64,000 bases of DNA from Roseiconus nitratireducens (lineage in GTDB: Bacteria > Planctomycetota > Planctomycetia > Pirellulales > Pirellulaceae). The notes beneath the pieces are model-generated. The model searched no databases, was not told the DNA's origin, and saw only the letters and a program-made list of their open reading frames with translations. Location: assembly GCF_008629675.1 (NCBI RefSeq), contig NZ_VWOX01000004.1:434001-498000 (forward strand). The letters are read 5' to 3'. Made by a program: the position numbers and the translations under genes. Shown here piece after piece: positions 1-8,307 of the stretch; the stretch's first letter is position 1; every line of letters starts with the position of its first letter.

Positions 1-1
1 G

Positions 2-2440
2 CGACATCCCAAACGAACGGTGTTGCTCGAACAGGTCGCCCGCGTCATCGAGGGTCCTGAATTGAAGCGGGGTGACGGCAGCGTCAATGGCGAGGGAGGT
101 ATCGTTTTCACGGTCGTCAAGCAACCGCACGTCGACACGCGAAAGTTGACCGATGACGTCGCGGCTGCGTTCGAGGAAGTTGAAGCTTCGCTGCCCGCGG
201 ACATCATCATCAACTCGGAGCTATTTCGGCTGAAGAACTTCATCGACCGTGGCATATTCAATGTGGCCGAGGCGCTCGTGATTGGCGCGACTCTGGTCAT
301 CATCGTTCTATTTCTGTTCCTGTTGAACTTTCGCACGACGTTCATCACGTTGACCGCGATTCCCATGTCGTTGGTCATCACCACGCTCGTCTTTCGCGTG
401 ATCGGATGGTTCAGCAGCAGCGAGCTTTCAATCAATGTGATGACCCTGGGCGGAATCGCCGTCGCGATGGGGGAATTGGTCGATGATGCCATTGTGGACG
501 TCGAGAACATCTTTCGACGTCTGAAAGAGAACAATCGACGCGACGCTCCGAGACCAGCCATCGAGGTCGTGTACGAGGCGAGTAAAGAGATTCGCAGCGC
601 AATTCTGTTTGGCACCACGGTTGTGATTCTGGTGTTCCTGCCTCTGTTCGCACTTTCCGGTGTCGAAGGCCGACTGTTCGCGCCGCTCGGCTTTGCCTAC
701 ATCGTTTCGATCCTGGCGTCGTTTGCGGTTTCGCTGACGGTGACCCCCGTCCTCTCGTACTACTTGCTACCGAATACCGGTGCGACACACCGTGAAGAAG
801 ACGGCTTCCTGCTCCGCACGCTGAAATCGCTTGCGACACCGTTGATTCGCACCAGCATGGCGATTCCGCACAGCCTGCTAGCGGTGACTTGGATCGTCGT
901 TGGCATCGCGGCCATCCAGCTTTCAACGCTCGGTCGCAACTTTCTGCCTCCTTTTGACGAAGGCAGCGTCCAAGTCAACGTGACCCTGCCGCCGGGATCG
1001 TCTTTAAAGGCTTCCAATCAAGTTTCGGAATCGATCGACGGCGTGTTCAAAAGCATGCAAAAAACGTCGGAGAATCCGGACGGCGAAATCCTTAATTTCG
1101 TCCGCAGAACGGGCCGAGCGGTAATGGATGAACATGCTTCGCCAGTCAATTTCGGAGAATACATCCTGAGCATGAATCCGGATGCGGAACAGGATCGTGA
1201 GGAAATGCTTGCGGAGTTGTTGCAACGCATCAAAACAGAGGTTCCCGGAGTCGACATCGAAGTCGAACAACCGCTCGCGCACCTGATCAGCCACATGGTG
1301 TCCGGAGTCTACGCACAAATCGCGGTCAAGATCCACGGGGACGATCTCAACACACTGCTGGCGCTATCCGAACAGGTCAAGCAGTCGATGGATGACGTGG
1401 AAGGAATCACGCCCCCCATCATCGAACCGTTGCGGATGACTTCCGAATTGCACATCGAACTGCGAGGCGAAGATCTGGCACTTTACGGGATCACCCGCGA
1501 GTACGTGGCCGACGTGTTGCAAACGGCGCTGCAAGGCGAAGTGGTCTCGGAAGTGTTGGAGGGGCAACGCCGTTTCGATCTGCTCATCCGGCTGGAGGAA
1601 GAATATCGAACCGATTACGCAAATCTGGGACGCCTGCGAATCGATTTGCCACATCAAAATGATCAAGCAGAACGTGGCCAGATCGAATTGCGAGAGGTAG
1701 CGACCGTTTCTGAAGGAGTCGGCCCCAACTCAATCAACCGAGAAAACGCCCGTCGGCGGATCGTCATTCGCTGCAACACCCAAGGTCGCGATCTGGCGAG
1801 TGCGGTGAACGAAATCCAATCTCGGATCAACCGGCAAGTTTCAATGCCGGTTGGGTACTACGTCGAGTACGCGGGTCAGTTTGAAAGCCAGCAAAACGCC
1901 ACGCGGTTGATCGTGATCCTGGCCGGGGTTTCCGTGATCGGCATGTTTGGTGTCCTGATGATTCTCTTCCCATCGGTCCGCATCGTTCTGCAGATCCTCA
2001 ATGCCCTGCCCACCGCGTTCATCGGCGGAGTCCTGGCCTTGGTCATCACCCAACAGAACCTGACCGTTGCCAGTTTGGTCGGTTTCATTTCGCTCGGCGG
2101 CATCGCCGTCCGCAATGGAATCCTGCTGGTGACACACTACTTCCATCTGATGAAAGAAGAGGGCGAGACATTCTCACAATCAATGATTATCCGCGGCAGT
2201 CTGGAGCGACTGGCTCCCGTGCTGATGACCGCCTTGACCGCCGGTATTGGACTGATCCCACTCGTTGTTGGAGGGCAAGAACCCGGTAGAGAAATCCTGT
2301 ATCCGGTCGCCACCGTGATTCTTGGCGGCCTCATCACTTCGACGTTTTGCGAGTTCCTGATTCACCCAGGACTGTTTTGGAAGTTCAGCGGCAGAGACGC
2401 CAAACGCTTGGCGGACGCTGACGAAGTCAACTCCATTTAA
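2..2440 (+). CDS. Heavy-metal efflux RND transporter permease (CusA/CzcA family), 5' end outside window
   Basis: This is the inner-membrane pump subunit of a tripartite RND efflux system of the heavy-metal (HME) type, which exports metal cations by proton antiport. The reading frame is open from the first base, so the start lies upstream. About 810 residues are present against the usual 1040, so roughly the first 230 are missing. A TM cluster with the motif GELVDDAIVDVENIFRRL sits near residues 150-170; its acidic residues lie where the TM4 proton-relay residues of RND pumps are found. A periplasmic porter/docking region follows (about 310-620), then a second TM cluster that ends in a typical RND C-terminus. 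A His-rich lipoprotein begins 12 bp downstream on the same strand, which suggests one metal-resistance operon. The metal substrate (Cu/Ag or Zn/Co/Cd) cannot be assigned from this fragment. Confidence 0.92.
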   Translation, partial: RHPKRTVLLEQVARVIEGPELKRGDGSVNGEGGIVFTVVKQPHVDTRKLTDDVAAAFEEVEASLPADIIINSELFRLKNFIDRGIFNVAEALVIGATLVIIVLFLFLLNFRTTFITLTAIPMSLVITTLVFRVIGWFSSSELSINVMTLGGIAVAMGELVDDAIVDVENIFRRLKENNRRDAPRPAIEVVYEASKEIRSAILFGTTVVILVFLPLFALSGVEGRLFAPLGFAYIVSILASFAVSLTVTPVLSYYLLPNTGATHREEDGFLLRTLKSLATPLIRTSMAIPHSLLAVTWIVVGIAAIQLSTLGRNFLPPFDEGSVQVNVTLPPGSSLKASNQVSESIDGVFKSMQKTSENPDGEILNFVRRTGRAVMDEHASPVNFGEYILSMNPDAEQDREEMLAELLQRIKTEVPGVDIEVEQPLAHLISHMVSGVYAQIAVKIHGDDLNTLLALSEQVKQSMDDVEGITPPIIEPLRMTSELHIELRGEDLALYGITREYVADVLQTALQGEVVSEVLEGQRRFDLLIRLEEEYRTDYANLGRLRIDLPHQNDQAERGQIELREVATVSEGVGPNSINRENARRRIVIRCNTQGRDLASAVNEIQSRINRQVSMPVGYYVEYAGQFESQQNATRLIVILAGVSVIGMFGVLMILFPSVRIVLQILNALPTAFIGGVLALVITQQNLTVASLVGFISLGGIAVRNGILLVTHYFHLMKEEGETFSQSMIIRGSLERLAPVLMTALTAGIGLIPLVVGGQEPGREILYPVATVILGGLITSTFCEFLIHPGLFWKFSGRDAKRLADADEVNSI

Positions 2441-2452
2441 AGGGCTGATCCC

Positions 2453-2971
2453 ATGAAGAAGTTTGTATTCCTTTTCCTCGTCCCTGCTTTACTGTCAATT
2501 GCGGGCTGTCAATCGTCGTCCGAGACCGAACCTCAGACGACCGCAGAAGCGCCGCACGACCACGGGGACAGCGAGAGTCAGCAAGATCACAGCGTCGAAG
2601 GCCACGGACACGGCGTTGGCCCTCATGATGGGACCGTGGCTGATTGGGGCGGTGGGAAGTTTCACGTCGAATTCACCGTCGATCACGACCAGCAGCAGGC
2701 GACGGTCTACATTCTGGGACCCGATGAGACCAGCCCCGTCCCGATCGAGGCTGAAACCATCGAACTGAGCATCACGGATCCAGTCATGCAGGTAACCCTC
2801 AACGCATCACCACAAGCAGGAGACCCCGAGGGAAAGGCTTCGCGATTTGTCGGCAACCACGAAAAGCTGGGGGTCGTCCAAGAGTATGCCGGAACGATGA
2901 GTGGCGTGGTGGATGGAACACCGTACTCGGGAGATTTCACGGAAGAGCCCCACGGTGACCATCCGCACTAG
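2453..2971 (+). CDS. His-rich lipoprotein of unknown function, RND-associated
   Basis: A 172-residue exported lipoprotein. The N-terminus MKKFVFLFLVPALLSIAGC is a type II signal peptide with the lipobox IAGC (Cys19). Residues 30-60 are rich in His, Asp and Gly (HDHGDSESQQDH, HGHGVGPHDG), and the C-terminus is again His-rich (EEPHGDHPH); both look like metal-binding tails. The middle section reads as a beta-rich domain. It starts 12 bp after the RND permease stop, so it is probably co-transcribed and acts in periplasmic metal binding or hand-over. I do not recognise a named family; the metal-binding role is inferred from composition and neighbourhood. Confidence 0.85.
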   Translation: MKKFVFLFLVPALLSIAGCQSSSETEPQTTAEAPHDHGDSESQQDHSVEGHGHGVGPHDGTVADWGGGKFHVEFTVDHDQQQATVYILGPDETSPVPIEAETIELSITDPVMQVTLNASPQAGDPEGKASRFVGNHEKLGVVQEYAGTMSGVVDGTPYSGDFTEEPHGDHPH

Positions 2972-3009
2972 CTGTAGCTGGACAGCACCACTTTGGGTGA
3001 GCCGCGTGG

Positions 3010-3049
3010 CGCTAGCCGCGGGTTTTCTCGCCTCAACCGGCGGCTAGCG
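3010..3049. repeat. Inverted repeat (10-bp stem) between convergent genes
   Basis: CGCTAGCCGC at 3010-3019 is matched by its exact reverse complement GCGGCTAGCG at 3040-3049 with a 20-nt loop. It lies between the 3' ends of the His-rich lipoprotein (plus) and the His-rich exported protein (minus). There is no T-run, so it is either a bidirectional terminator-like hairpin or a copy of a dispersed intergenic element. I see nothing else in 2972-3246. Confidence 0.5.
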
Positions 3050-3246
3050 ACTTGCCGCTCATTGCACCGCAAATCACGGTCTTTTTGATTGCAAGTGCCG
3101 CTGTCCAGCCAGGCTGGATTGGAGCGTCACCATTGGAAAGTGGTCGGTTGGCAACGAGTGGCGGGGGCAATCGGGTCCTGCACCCATCCGGACAATTGTC
3201 GCCTTGACCACGATCGCCCAGCACCACTAAAGCGATCGAAACAGCG

Positions 3247-3753
3247 TCAGGTGCCCGGGTGTAGCCTTCGATGGATGGGATTGAGTTTCCAATGGTTGTA
3301 CGCGTCGTGGATGTGGGATTCGCCACTTCGTAGCGAACGAGACATCTGATTGACCTGATTGGAAACCGACGTGTAATTGACGTTTGGGTTCTGCAGTTCG
3401 GCTGTGATGGCTTTTGCCGCTTTAATCGTCTGAGCGTGTGACTGTTGGATCCCTTTAACGCTCTCCTCCGCTTGCCCCGCCAGTCGTTCTCTTGGCAACG
3501 ACGCGAGCCACTTCCTGGATGCCACGGTTTCCTTTTGAATCGCCTGCACTTGTTCTTGAAGTACCTCTTTGGGGATTGTCTCGAGTTGCTCGCTGTAAGC
3601 ATCCAAAACGTTGACGTGGTGCATCGACGCGAGATGATGCGAATGCATTTGATGCGCCCCCCAGCAATCGTGTTGATAAGCACCTTGCCCCTGCGCGAGC
3701 ACCAGGGAAGGGACCAAAAGAACGCCCATAATCGCACACCGCACAGTACACAT
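3247..3753 (-). CDS. Small exported His-rich helical protein, unknown function
   Basis: A 168-residue protein with a signal peptide (MCTVRCAIMGVLLVPSLVLA, probable cleavage before Gln-Gly). The frame stays open further upstream, but the ATG at 3753 is preferred: it has a GAGGA Shine-Dalgarno about 9 nt upstream and places the signal peptide at the N-terminus. After the signal comes a His/Met cluster (HDCWGAHQMHSHHLASMHH), then about 100 residues that look like amphipathic helices rich in Gln, Glu and Lys. The His cluster and the position beside an RND metal pump suggest a periplasmic metal-binding protein. No family was recognised. Confidence 0.7.
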   Translation of the reverse strand: MCTVRCAIMGVLLVPSLVLAQGQGAYQHDCWGAHQMHSHHLASMHHVNVLDAYSEQLETIPKEVLQEQVQAIQKETVASRKWLASLPRERLAGQAEESVKGIQQSHAQTIKAAKAITAELQNPNVNYTSVSNQVNQMSRSLRSGESHIHDAYNHWKLNPIHRRLHPGT

Positions 3754-4182
3754 GATTCTGTCCTCAGTTGAAGATGGTGCCAAACGCACGGATACCTTGT
3801 GCCCGACGAGGCCGGGTGAACGCCCCCACATAGGAGCAAAACGTAGACCAGTCCAGATGTGCGGGACGACAAATCTCCCGACCTTCGGGCTCGAACAACT
3901 GCGGGCTCGAACGAATGCGGGTCCGACCAACTGCGGGCTCCAAATCATCCATTGAGAAGCCGGCGGCCGAAGACAACAGGTCGGAACCGCAAAGGTCATC
4001 AGCCAGATTCGTGATGTTGACGAAAATTGGTCGGATCTTGCCGTTCTTACCCCGTTTGACGTTGCCCCTGCGGAGATGGATTTTGTATCTCCCACGGGTG
4101 TCGAGTCCGCGGCGATCGGGGTGGTCCCCGTCCCGCTGCCGCCCCGACAGAAACCTGACCAGATTGGACCAGCGAGGCACGG
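3754..4182. other. 429-bp intergenic region between divergent genes, holding a 16-bp tandem repeat
   Basis: This should carry the promoters of the divergent genes at 3753 (minus) and 4183 (plus). Apart from the tandem repeat annotated separately, I see no RNA gene, operator or convincing promoter. A minus-strand frame is open through the stretch, but its low-complexity Arg-rich product is not convincing as a gene. Confidence 0.5.
3886..3949. repeat. Tandem repeat, 16-bp unit, about four copies
   Basis: Four consecutive 16-bp units start at 3886, 3902, 3918 and 3934. They read CGGGCTCGAACAACTG, CGGGCTCGAACGAATG, CGGGTCCGACCAACTG and a diverged CGGGCTCCAAATCATC. The array lies between two divergent genes. 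Confidence 0.75.
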
Positions 4183-5877
4183 ATGCACTCCGCGACGAAT
4201 CCCTCAACTGTGCGATTTCGACTTTCCTGTCACCCGCGAAAAATATGGTGCGTCGGCTTGGCGGCCGTCACCCTGGCGGGATGTCAGGCCGGCCAGAAAG
4301 CCGGCGGCTTTGTCCAGGTGACCGAGGACCCGACCGCGGTCGTGGCCGACATCCCCGCGCCCGAACAGAGATTGGCTTCCGCGGCGTATCGCAAACCAGA
4401 GTCGCCCCACGACGCCCGTGCCACCGGTGTTCCGGTCCCTGGGATGCCAAAGGTGTTCCAGCAACAGATTCAAAGTGCCCGTGCCGCCGATCGCGGCTCT
4501 TCCGACGCCGGCGACGGCACGAAGTCGGCGTCCACCCGGGCCGTAGGCACGGAAATGCGGCTGACCGATGGGTCCAGCCAAAAGCCCGCCGGCGATGTGA
4601 TGACGGCAGCCAAGCCGGCCGGCGACGCCATCGTCACCGCGTCCGCTTCGGTTCCAGACAACAGCGATTCATCGCGGACCGATGTGGTTCAAACCGGGCT
4701 GGTCTCGGCAAGTCTGACCGACCTGGATCCCCAGACGAGCAAGGACGCCAGCGGCGACGTCCAGGAAGCGCCGAAGACAACCGCAGCCCCCACCGCCGCC
4801 GACCGAACTGCCACCGCCAAGGCAGACTCCGAGGAACCAGCCGGCAACGTCAGCACCTCTACCCACCCGTTTTCTTTGGAGGGTGCGTTGCAACAGTCGT
4901 TGACCGATCTGCCGAGCTTGCCCGAAGTCGCCCCGACGCCCGGTGCGGCCGCGCCAACACGGATCGCTGATGCCGCGTCAACCGATGCGGGCGGTCCCGC
5001 GGTGGGTCATGTCGGCGACCTGGTGTTCGACGACACCACAAAGCCCAACGCCGGGTCGGTGGCGTTGACCAGCGGAACCGATTCCGACGACAGCGCCGTG
5101 CGTCCGGCGGCACACTTGGCGGAGGAAGAAACCGCCGCCGCCAAGGGTTCGGACGCCGCGCTTGCCCCGCAGCCTGAACTGACCGAGGATGAACTGTACG
5201 CTCAACTGCTTCGCCGCATCACGTCGGCGGACGAAGAGGAAAGTCCGCAAGAGCGCGAGCGGCGCCTGCTGATCGCCTCGCACCTGATGGTCTTGGCGGG
5301 GGATCCTCAAGCGGCAACGGAATCGCTGGAAGGAATTAGTGAAACGGACAAACAGTACCTGCAGAACCAACTGATGGGACTTTGGACGCTGATCGATCCG
5401 GAGGGCCATCCTTCATCCGGCCGCCGCGTGACCGAAGCCTTGACCAAGTACCGTGCGGCAACGCAATTCATGGCGGCCGCAACCGATTCGCTTTCGCTGG
5501 ACCACTTGGAATTCTGCACCGAGATCGAGTCCTACGGGCAGATCAAACCGTTCGAAGGCAATCGATTCTCAGCCGGACAGCAGGTGATTCTGTACTGCGA
5601 AGTTGAAAACTTTGCAGTCGTCGAACAGGACGGCCGCTTCCAGACGGAGCTGCACGGCGTGTACGACATCTACGACGGCTCCGACACCAAAATCTTCAGC
5701 CAACTGCTTCCGGTCGATCAGCAGCAATCACGCAACCGATTGCGTGACTACTTTGTCGCCTACGAGATGTACCTGCCCAAGCAGATGCCCAGCGGCAGCT
5801 ACCGCCTGATGCTGACCCTGGAAGATCGCGTCAGCAAGAAATACGGTCAGGCCACCATCCCGTTTGAGATCAAATGA
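4183..5877 (+). CDS. Lipoprotein with Ala/Asp/Thr-rich linker and conserved C-terminal domain, unknown function
   Basis: A 564-residue protein. The N-terminus is basic, followed by a hydrophobic stretch and the lipobox LAGC (Cys34), so it is predicted to be membrane-anchored and exported. Residues 40-330 are low complexity, rich in Ala, Asp, Thr and Pro, and look disordered. From about 340 the sequence becomes ordered: a charged helical region (ELTEDELYAQLLRRI, ERERRLLIASHLMVLAG) and then a C-terminal block of about 120 residues of beta type (residues 440-564, ending YGQATIPFEIK). I do not recognise the family. It stands alone, and its 3' end converges on the sigma-factor operon. Confidence 0.8.
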   Translation: MHSATNPSTVRFRLSCHPRKIWCVGLAAVTLAGCQAGQKAGGFVQVTEDPTAVVADIPAPEQRLASAAYRKPESPHDARATGVPVPGMPKVFQQQIQSARAADRGSSDAGDGTKSASTRAVGTEMRLTDGSSQKPAGDVMTAAKPAGDAIVTASASVPDNSDSSRTDVVQTGLVSASLTDLDPQTSKDASGDVQEAPKTTAAPTAADRTATAKADSEEPAGNVSTSTHPFSLEGALQQSLTDLPSLPEVAPTPGAAAPTRIADAASTDAGGPAVGHVGDLVFDDTTKPNAGSVALTSGTDSDDSAVRPAAHLAEEETAAAKGSDAALAPQPELTEDELYAQLLRRITSADEEESPQERERRLLIASHLMVLAGDPQAATESLEGISETDKQYLQNQLMGLWTLIDPEGHPSSGRRVTEALTKYRAATQFMAAATDSLSLDHLEFCTEIESYGQIKPFEGNRFSAGQQVILYCEVENFAVVEQDGRFQTELHGVYDIYDGSDTKIFSQLLPVDQQQSRNRLRDYFVAYEMYLPKQMPSGSYRLMLTLEDRVSKKYGQATIPFEIK

Positions 5878-5924
5878 GCGTAGGGTTCGATCGGTGGCTG
5901 CGGTTCGCTTCCACCGTGCCCGAC

Positions 5925-6293
5925 CTAACGACTCGATTTGGGGCGCAGACTGCGAAAGATCTCAACCAGGGCCCAATCGTAACTGGTCTGATAGGTCTCG
6001 GCGTGCCGCAAAGTTGCCAGATTGACTTCTTCACTGGTCGGCGGCTTGGGGGCTTGCAGCTTCGTCAATGAACTGATCAAAGGCGAACTGACCATCAACA
6101 GAATCGAAACGGCCACGGCAACATGGGCCGATCGTCGCATGCTGTGACTACGCCCAACGCATTCACTGACCCTCGCCATCGTCTCATCGCGATGTCGACT
6201 GCCGGGACCGATCGCCCCCATCAGCTCGGCGATCTGGTTTTCAACACCTTCGATCTCCGCGTCCAGTCCGTCGTTTCGCTCTGGAGGTGTCAT
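5925..6293 (-). CDS. One-TM protein translationally coupled to an ECF sigma factor; putative anti-sigma factor
   Basis: A 122-residue protein. Its ATG overlaps the sigma-factor stop in an ATGA arrangement (6290-6293), so the two are translationally coupled. Residues 1-52 are hydrophilic and helical, a single TM helix lies at about 57-77 (HVAVAVSILLMVSS), and residues 80-122 lie on the far side of the membrane. This layout and gene order fit a membrane anti-sigma factor. However, the HxxxCxxC motif of zinc anti-sigma domains is absent, so it is either a divergent type or a small membrane partner with another role. Confidence 0.7.
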   Translation of the reverse strand: MTPPERNDGLDAEIEGVENQIAELMGAIGPGSRHRDETMARVSECVGRSHSMRRSAHVAVAVSILLMVSSPLISSLTKLQAPKPPTSEEVNLATLRHAETYQTSYDWALVEIFRSLRPKSSR

Positions 6294-6913
6294 TGCATCA
6301 CCTCCCGGCCCACTTCGTCAAACGTATCGGCAGCTTCCTGTCCGGCGGGCTGAAGCTTTCGGGCTAACTTTTCCAGCGCGTAGCGATAACGGCTGGCCGC
6401 CGTGGACGGTGTGATCTGCAACACCTCGGCAATCTCGGCAAACGTCATCTGTTCCCAGATCTTCAGCACCACGACTTGACGCTGCGCCGCGGGCAGATCC
6501 GACATCGCGTCCCAGACCTGACGGTTCCTGTCACGCAGGTCGACCGGGTTGTTGTTGCGTCCGATCAAGCGTTCCGCCAGCGAACCGATGGACGACCAAC
6601 GCGACCGCGTCCGCAGGATCACCAGTGATTCGTTGCGAACCATTTGCAGCAGGTAATGCCAGGGTCGATCCGCGCCGATTAGCAACTTGGGTTGGGCAAC
6701 GATTTTGACCAGGGCCGCGCTGACCGCATCCTCGGCGTCATGCTGGCGGCGGGTGATGGACACCGAAAAGCGGACCAGTCGATCCGCGGTCAGGTCGTAA
6801 AGCCCCGCCAGCGCAAGCGTCTGGTCGTCGGCCTGGCGTCGGCAGGCGATCTGGCGCGCGGCGTGGCGGATTTGGGCGTTAAAGTTTGCGTCGACAGTCA
6901 TGATGTTCATCAT
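6290..6913 (-). CDS. ECF-type RNA polymerase sigma factor
   Basis: A 207-residue sigma-70 family factor of the two-domain (extracytoplasmic function) type. The sigma-2 region spans about residues 36-105 (LYDLTADRLVRF, then AEDAVSAALVKI). Sigma-4 is at about 140-185 with a clear helix-turn-helix (LPAAQRQVVVLKIWEQMTFA, then EIAEVLQITPSTAASRYRYA). The first ATG is used; a second in-frame ATG lies four codons later. It begins 50 bp after the hydrolase stop and is followed, with overlap, by the putative anti-sigma gene. It probably controls the operon it sits in, but no target promoter could be recognised. Confidence 0.88.
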   Translation of the reverse strand: MMNIMTVDANFNAQIRHAARQIACRRQADDQTLALAGLYDLTADRLVRFSVSITRRQHDAEDAVSAALVKIVAQPKLLIGADRPWHYLLQMVRNESLVILRTRSRWSSIGSLAERLIGRNNNPVDLRDRNRQVWDAMSDLPAAQRQVVVLKIWEQMTFAEIAEVLQITPSTAASRYRYALEKLARKLQPAGQEAADTFDEVGREVMQ

Positions 6914-6963
6914 GATGCGCCGGGACTTCGGATTTGTCTAAATTTCTGTCAGCTCGGATCAAA

Positions 6964-8307
6964 TTAGCGAGAAAAAAGATGCTCCGCCAGAAAGTCCGCG
7001 GTTTGCGGCTGGTGGAAATAGTTCAGGTGATGCACGGTATCGGACGTGCCAAAGTCCAACGTCCGCTCCGCCGCGATTCGCCGGCCCTGCCACAGCTGGT
7101 TCATCGATGCGGTGTCCACCACCAGATCGTTGGCTCCGTCAAAGACGGCATCTGCAGCCCAGTCGATCAGTGGGTGCCCCGCGGTGGCTGCTTCGCGGAA
7201 CAATCTCCAGAAGGCCCAACCCGGTCGCTCGGACTCGAAATTTGATCGGACCGCGTGGTAACGATCGGCGGCGACTTCTCCGCCGGAGTTGTTCGCCGGG
7301 GGATCCAGCAGCCGACGCAGTTCCGGATTGTTCCCGACGCGGGACATTGCAAACAGCCCGGGCACCATGGACATGGCCGCATCGGCAACCGGCGTCTTGG
7401 ATGCCAAGCTGGTGATCGACGTCAGCACCCGCAACATCGCCTCGACCACCGAAAAGACCGGCAACGCGATCGTGGTCAAGCCGGCAACCATGTGCAACGC
7501 CTTGGAATACTGCGTCAACAACGTCAACGTCTCACGAATGTTTGGCGGGGCTGCGAGACCGGTGCCGGCCAACGGCGATCCGACCAGCACCGCTTTGCGG
7601 CAGCGATCCGCCCGGGGATCAAAGGTTTCACACCACCATCGCGCCACCAGCCCGCCGCGACTATGGCTGACCAGGTCGATCTGCGCCTTGCTGTTGCCGA
7701 TCAGCTGCTGAAAATCCATCGCGTTCAGGATCGGTCCGACCGAGAGCGTCGGGTGATCGAACGTCAGGACGTTGCCTCGGTAATGCCGGACAGCATCACG
7801 CAAGAACTTCGCCCCGGCGGTTGTTTCCAGCAACCCCTTCATCATCGATTCGCTGTTGCTGAACGTTCCGTGAATCAAAACCAAAGCCCGCCCGGAGGCC
7901 GGGAATTCACATGGATTCAATTCCCCCCGTTCCACGTCAAGACGACGGATTCCCCGGTGGGGTGTCAGCTGCTCGTCGCGGCCTTCCAGGAAGGACGTGA
8001 TCTTCGACGGTTTCAGTTTCTTGAACTCAAGCTCGATGGCATCTCCTTGCTGCAATCCGGTTCGCCCCGTCTGGCCACGAAAGTCCGTCTGGCCGCGAAA
8101 GCGTCCCAAATCGGGAGCCGCCCCGGTGACGTCTTCCCACTCCATCACCCCGTCGATATCGACCAGTTGCAAGCGAACGATGTCGCCCTGGACCGGTTCC
8201 GTGGATCGGGTGTAGCGACGCGAGGTTTCACGCACCGTGGCCGCGCGGACCTGGCTGCTGCCCCGCGTGGCGGATCGCACCAACCGCAAAAAAGAGTCAT
8301 CCATCAT
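6964..8307 (-). CDS. Alpha/beta-hydrolase (DUF7379/lipase-like) partner of a CHAT protein
   Basis: A 447-residue serine hydrolase with no signal peptide, so probably cytoplasmic. Residues 1-130 form an N-terminal beta-rich region with no recognised family. The hydrolase core starts near 140: oxyanion motif LVLIHGTF (His146-Gly147) and nucleophile elbow SHSRGG with Ser216. Candidate acid and base residues lie in DLVVDTASM and VHHLNYF near the C-terminus. The substrate is unknown; a lipase/esterase or acyl-protein role is possible. The start codon overlaps the stop of the upstream CHAT gene by 4 bp (ATGA at 8304-8307), so the two proteins are probably made in fixed ratio and work together. Confidence 0.85.
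   Translation of the reverse strand: MMDDSFLRLVRSATRGSSQVRAATVRETSRRYTRSTEPVQGDIVRLQLVDIDGVMEWEDVTGAAPDLGRFRGQTDFRGQTGRTGLQQGDAIELEFKKLKPSKITSFLEGRDEQLTPHRGIRRLDVERGELNPCEFPASGRALVLIHGTFSNSESMMKGLLETTAGAKFLRDAVRHYRGNVLTFDHPTLSVGPILNAMDFQQLIGNSKAQIDLVSHSRGGLVARWWCETFDPRADRCRKAVLVGSPLAGTGLAAPPNIRETLTLLTQYSKALHMVAGLTTIALPVFSVVEAMLRVLTSITSLASKTPVADAAMSMVPGLFAMSRVGNNPELRRLLDPPANNSGGEVAADRYHAVRSNFESERPGWAFWRLFREAATAGHPLIDWAADAVFDGANDLVVDTASMNQLWQGRRIAAERTLDFGTSDTVHHLNYFHQPQTADFLAEHLFSR

Noticed and set aside
3033..3872. 279-residue minus-strand frame overlapping the His-rich exported protein
   Set aside because: Arg/Cys/Ser-rich composition with no motifs; the competing frame has a signal peptide and a Shine-Dalgarno.
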